From: an uncultured Lachnospiraceae bacterium
GTDB lineage: Bacteria; Bacillota; Clostridia; Lachnospirales; Lachnospiraceae
Reading direction: 5' to 3'
Assembly (NCBI GenBank): GCA_900551235.1
Contig: URUU01000019.1
Coordinates: 1 to 37,294 of the forward strand
DNA length: 37,294 bases
Shown here: one piece after another, positions 34,521 to 37,294 of the stretch
Layout of the letters: each line of letters begins with the position of its first letter
Position numbering within the stretch: position 1 is the first letter of the stretch
Notes under the pieces: model-generated
Database searches by the model: none
What the model was told of the DNA's origin: nothing
Seen by the model: only the letters and a program-made list of their open reading frames with translations
Position numbers and translations under genes: made by a program

Positions 34521-34543
34521 GAATGATGCCAGCCGCATCATTC
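34521..34543 (+). promoter_or_regulatory. Stem-loop in the pgsA leader
   Basis: GAATGATGC (34521-34529) and GCATCATTC (34535-34543) form a perfect nine-pair stem with a five-base loop. No U-tract follows, so it is not a terminator. It lies 28 bases before the pgsA start codon. I do not recognise a known riboswitch class. It may be an RNA control element or a DNA operator. Confidence 0.55.
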
Positions 34544-34571
34544 ACTATATTAAGAGACAGGAGAAGTCAAA

Positions 34572-35108
34572 ATGAATCTACCAAATACGTTAACCGTTCT
34601 TCGTGTGATCATGATTCCGTTTTTTGTACTGTTTATGCTCGGTGATATCACAAGTGTGGATAAATATATTGCACTTGGGATTTTTATCGCTGCCAGCCTG
34701 ACCGATACACTGGACGGTTATCTGGCAAGAAAGAACAATCAGGTCACTAATTTCGGCAAATTTATGGATCCGCTCGCAGATAAACTGCTGGTATGTGCCG
34801 CAATGATCTGCCTTATGGATCTGGATCGCCTTCCAAGCTGGATCGTGATCATTATCATCAGCCGTGAATTTATCATCAGCGGTTTCCGTCTGATCGCGGC
34901 AGATAATGGAATTGTAATTGCCGCAAGCTGGTGGGGCAAAGCCAAAACGATTTCCCAGATGGTTATGATCATTCTTCTGGTTGCAGATCTTGGCGGTGCT
35001 TTTGATATGATCGGTCAGGTGATGATTTACCTTGCATTGGTTCTTACAGTTGTATCACTTGTAGATTATATTGCAAAAAACAAACAAGTGCTGAAAATGC
35101 AGAATTAA
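34572..35108 (+). CDS. pgsA: CDP-diacylglycerol-glycerol-3-phosphate 3-phosphatidyltransferase
   Basis: A 178-residue membrane enzyme of the CDP-alcohol phosphatidyltransferase family that makes phosphatidylglycerol phosphate from CDP-diacylglycerol and glycerol 3-phosphate. The full signature D-x2-DG-x2-AR-x8-G-x3-D-x3-D is present (TDTLDGYLARKNNQ, then GKFMDPLAD). NLPNTLTVLRVIMIPFFVLF is the typical PgsA start. About five to six membrane helices are visible. AGGAGA precedes the ATG. cinA follows after 32 bases. Confidence 0.93.
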   Translation: MNLPNTLTVLRVIMIPFFVLFMLGDITSVDKYIALGIFIAASLTDTLDGYLARKNNQVTNFGKFMDPLADKLLVCAAMICLMDLDRLPSWIVIIIISREFIISGFRLIAADNGIVIAASWWGKAKTISQMVMIILLVADLGGAFDMIGQVMIYLALVLTVVSLVDYIAKNKQVLKMQN

Positions 35109-35140
35109 ATTTCTGAAAAAATACGTTAGGAGGTTTCAAC

Positions 35141-36397
35141 ATGGTTGCAGAACTGGTATGTGTAGGAACTGAACTGCTGCTTGGAAATATCGTCAACACA
35201 AATGCGGCTTTTCTGGCAAAGCAGTGTGCCATGCTTGGATTATCCATGTATCATCAGTCGGTAGTCGGAGACAATGAAGAACGCTTAAAGGAAACTATCC
35301 GGACGGCACTGGATCGTTCCGACATTGTGATCCTCTGCGGCGGACTTGGACCGACACAGGACGATCTCACGAAAGAAGCTGCTGCTGCGGTCATGGGATT
35401 TCCACTTGTTGAGGATGCCCACAGCAAAGAGCGCATTGAAGAATATTTTAAAAACAGTCAGTTCAAAATCATCACAGACAATAACTGGAAACAGGCTCAG
35501 GTTCCGGATGGCTGTATCGTAGTCGATAATCACAATGGCACAGCACCTGGTATTATTATGGAAAAAGACGGCAAATCCGTGATCCTTCTTCCAGGTCCGC
35601 CAAATGAGCTGATTCCGATGTTTCAGCAGGATATTTTCCCTTATCTGAACAAGCTGCAGCCGGAGACGATCTATTCTGTTATGGTGAAGCTATGTGGAGT
35701 TGGGGAGAGCCTGGCTGAAACAGAGATTCTGGATCTGATCGAAGCTCAGGAAAATCCGACAATCGCCACTTACTCCAAAACGGGGGAGGTACATCTGCGC
35801 GTGACAGCCAGAGCCTTAGATGAGAAAGAAGCAAAAAAGCTGGTCAAACCGATGGTAAAGGAACTGAAAAAGCGTTTCGGAAGCCATATTTATGCGACCG
35901 ACGAGGCAACGACGCTGGAGGAGAGTATCGTAGAGCTTCTAAGAGAGAAGAATCTGACGCTGACGACTGCAGAATCCTGTACCGGAGGTATGCTGGCAGC
36001 CAGACTGACCAATGTATCCGGTGTCTCGGAAGTATTCAAACAGGGGTTTGTTACGTACTCTAACCGTGCGAAACGAAAACTGCTGGATGTGAAAAAGAAC
36101 ACGCTGAAGCTGTATGGTGCGGTCAGCGAAAAGACGGCAAAAGAGATGGCAAAGAATGGAGCGTTTGTGACTGGCTCAGATATCTGCGTATCGATCACCG
36201 GGCTTGCCGGTCCAAATGGTGGAACGCAGGAGAAACCAGTCGGTCTTGTCTATATTGCATGTGCATATCAGAATGAGATTCGGGTAAAAGAATTTCATTT
36301 CAGGGGAAACCGACAGAAAATCCGTGAACTTTCCGTGGTCAACGCACTGACACTGCTTCGAAGCTGTATTCTGGAAAAAGAAACATCTGAAAAATAA
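35141..36397 (+). CDS. cinA: CinA-family protein (NMN amidohydrolase/competence-damage inducible)
   Basis: A 418-residue CinA. The N-terminal COG1058/MoCF-like domain (residues 1-170) has GTELLLGNIVNTNAAFLA, VILCGGLGPTQDD and LPGPPNEL. The middle domain spans about 175-255, and the C-terminal PncC deamidase domain (about 255-415) has TTAESCTGGMLAARLTNVSG and SITGLAGPNGGT. Members hydrolyse NMN or act on ADP-ribose in NAD recycling, and the gene is often next to recA in Firmicutes. Here a terminator follows and recA is not in the window. TAGGAGG precedes the ATG. Confidence 0.95.
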   Translation: MVAELVCVGTELLLGNIVNTNAAFLAKQCAMLGLSMYHQSVVGDNEERLKETIRTALDRSDIVILCGGLGPTQDDLTKEAAAAVMGFPLVEDAHSKERIEEYFKNSQFKIITDNNWKQAQVPDGCIVVDNHNGTAPGIIMEKDGKSVILLPGPPNELIPMFQQDIFPYLNKLQPETIYSVMVKLCGVGESLAETEILDLIEAQENPTIATYSKTGEVHLRVTARALDEKEAKKLVKPMVKELKKRFGSHIYATDEATTLEESIVELLREKNLTLTTAESCTGGMLAARLTNVSGVSEVFKQGFVTYSNRAKRKLLDVKKNTLKLYGAVSEKTAKEMAKNGAFVTGSDICVSITGLAGPNGGTQEKPVGLVYIACAYQNEIRVKEFHFRGNRQKIRELSVVNALTLLRSCILEKETSEK

Positions 36398-36401
36398 AGT
36401 C

Positions 36402-36440
36402 AAAAGCTTCCAGTTCGGAGAAATCTGTCTGGAAGCTTTT
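36402..36440. terminator. Terminator after cinA (bidirectional)
   Basis: AAAAGCTTCCAG (36402-36413) pairs perfectly with CTGGAAGCTTTT (36429-36440). It lies between convergent genes and can serve both strands. Confidence 0.88.
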
Positions 36441-36453
36441 CTGTATTTATGTT

Positions 36454-36786
36454 TTATTTGATCAGCCGCATCATCATGCGGATTTTTTCGATTCTGGCAA
36501 TTTCTTCTTTTGATTTTCCCTGCTTCATCACTTCAATAATGAGATTGGTTTCTTCCGGTGTAAATGTCATTCCCTTTTGTCTGGAACGGGAGGCTGCCGC
36601 CATAAGAAATGGCATCAGTTCGTTCTGGTTTTTCTTTGCTCCCTGCCCGCTCATGGAAAAGAGCATCTGCAGTTTGGCTGGATCGATACCGGACAGCCGG
36701 CTGTCATTCATCCATGAGGTCTGATTCTGACTTTGTGTCTGGTTCTGATTCTGTGGATTTCCTGAACCCGGATTCTGATTGCTCAT
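36454..36786 (-). CDS. Hypothetical protein with Asn/Gln-rich N-terminus
   Basis: A 110-residue protein not recognised. The first 25 residues are almost only Asn, Gln, Ser, Gly and Pro (MSNQNPGSGNPQNQNQTQSQ). A more ordered part follows with LSGIDPAKLQMLFSMSGQG and a helical end, TFTPEETNLIIEVMKQGKS, with basic RMMMRLIK at the terminus. It is probably cytosolic. GGAGG lies about 12 bases before the ATG at 36784-36786, which supports expression. It overlaps the upstream gene by 83 bases in another frame and is followed by the cinA-shared terminator. Confidence 0.65.
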   Translation of the reverse strand: MSNQNPGSGNPQNQNQTQSQNQTSWMNDSRLSGIDPAKLQMLFSMSGQGAKKNQNELMPFLMAAASRSRQKGMTFTPEETNLIIEVMKQGKSKEEIARIEKIRMMMRLIK

Positions 36787-37135
36787 CGCTGTTTTCCCCT
36801 CCTGAAAAATCCTGCATAGTTTCCAGTAACTTCAGCATCTCCATCATACTTTGGAACTGTTCAAAGAGTTCCCGTTGTTTTCTGTGGCAAAAAGGAACGA
36901 TACTCTGTAATATATCCGATGCTGAATGGGACGGAAGAGCCATTGCAGTAAGCTCTGCGACAGGATGCCCACGGTAGTAGCTGCGGATATTCTGGATCTC
37001 CATCCATTTGACCAGGAAAGCCATTCCTGCCTGGTTTCCTGGCGGCAAATAGGGGAGCAGTGCTTTCAGCATCAGAAGAGAGTCACCATTTGCAATCCGG
37101 TCGATTGTAGTAAGTGGGTAAGATTCCTCCGGCAT
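36704..37135 (-). CDS. Hypothetical protein with acidic Ser/Glu-rich C-terminus
   Basis: A 143-residue protein I do not recognise. It begins MPEESYPLTTIDRIANGDSL, then has a helical region with LLMLKALLPYLPPGNQAGMA, then PFCHRKQRELFEQFQSMMEM, and ends in a tail rich in Ser, Glu and Asp. ATG at 37133-37135 is preferred because AAGGAG (37146-37151) is ten bases away; the ATG at 37142-37144 leaves only one base. It is probably cotranscribed with the overlapping downstream gene. The pair may act together on a shared target, but no function can be assigned. The structured repeat lies about 105 bases upstream. Confidence 0.65.
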   Translation of the reverse strand: MPEESYPLTTIDRIANGDSLLMLKALLPYLPPGNQAGMAFLVKWMEIQNIRSYYRGHPVAELTAMALPSHSASDILQSIVPFCHRKQRELFEQFQSMMEMLKLLETMQDFSGGENSDEQSESGFRKSTESEPDTKSESDLMDE

Positions 37136-37240
37136 ATCATCCATGCTCCTTTTCACCTGCCCAAATTTCTCTCTCTGTAAGATATGCCGGAATCCTGTGA
37201 TTATGAATCCATATGGCATTTTTTGCTGCAATATCATAGA

Positions 37241-37294
37241 ATGATGTGGGTGTCAAAAGTCCCCAACTATGATGCCTACGGATTGTTCCGTGCG
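37241..37294 (-). repeat. Second copy of the structured repeat, inverted and cut by the window edge
   Basis: Read on the minus strand these 54 bases match 20264-20317 with a single mismatch (20297, T against G). They include CGCACGG, AACAATCC, GGCATCAT and TTGACACCCACATCAT. The outer AT-rich part of the terminal repeat (AATTATA) is not conserved here. The remainder of the element lies outside the window. Confidence 0.9.

Overview
The window looks like chromosomal DNA of a gut Lachnospiraceae bacterium (Clostridia), possibly of the Ruminococcus torques/Mediterraneibacter/Blautia kind. The reasons are a SCIFF ranthipeptide locus, the clostridial gene order yicC-remA-gmk-rpoZ-rimO-pgsA-cinA, a fused secDF, strong AGGAGG ribosome binding sites, moderate GC with heavy CTG leucine use in the core genes, and very large secreted mucin-type enzymes ending in an LRR_5 module. 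Genus is inferred, not proven.

Layout. Positions 1-3813 are an accessory scar: a DUF1016/YhcG fragment cut by a transposase fragment, a second transposase with an internal amber stop, a HAD phosphatase gene with its own promoter and operator-like palindrome, an IS3-type orfB remnant and a group II intron maturase remnant. Positions 3877-6723 hold a secreted M64 (IgA-peptidase family) metalloprotease with a DUF6273 domain. Its 3' part is broken by a stop codon, and its codon use differs from the core. Positions 6731-8274 carry a coupled minus-strand pair, a trigger-factor-like lipoprotein foldase and a NusG-II domain membrane protein. Positions 8362-12181 are scfA, scfB and secDF. Then come recJ, a membrane protein of the TIGR01906/DUF1461 type (convergent), leuS, a flippase-like LPG-synthase-TM protein, and rqcH (NFACT) on the minus strand.

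The divergent gap 20042-20460 contains a 212-bp structured repeat with 13-bp terminal inverted repeats. A second, inverted copy runs off the right edge of the window (37241-37294). Next to it is the most striking locus: a 1566-residue M60 peptidase and a 1374-residue GH20 hexosaminidase in tandem. Both are secreted, and both end in a FIVAR - Pro/Thr linker - 137-residue LRR_5 tail that is about 82% identical between them, with no LPXTG signal. Together with the M64 peptidase they suggest attack on host glycoproteins or mucin.

The rest (29492-36440) is housekeeping: yicC, remA, gmk, rpoZ and rimO from one good promoter, then a minus-strand operon (single-pass membrane protein and Uma2 nuclease-fold protein), then pgsA and cinA. 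The window ends with two overlapping, unrecognised low-complexity genes on the minus strand and the second repeat copy. I saw no tRNA, rRNA or CRISPR array.
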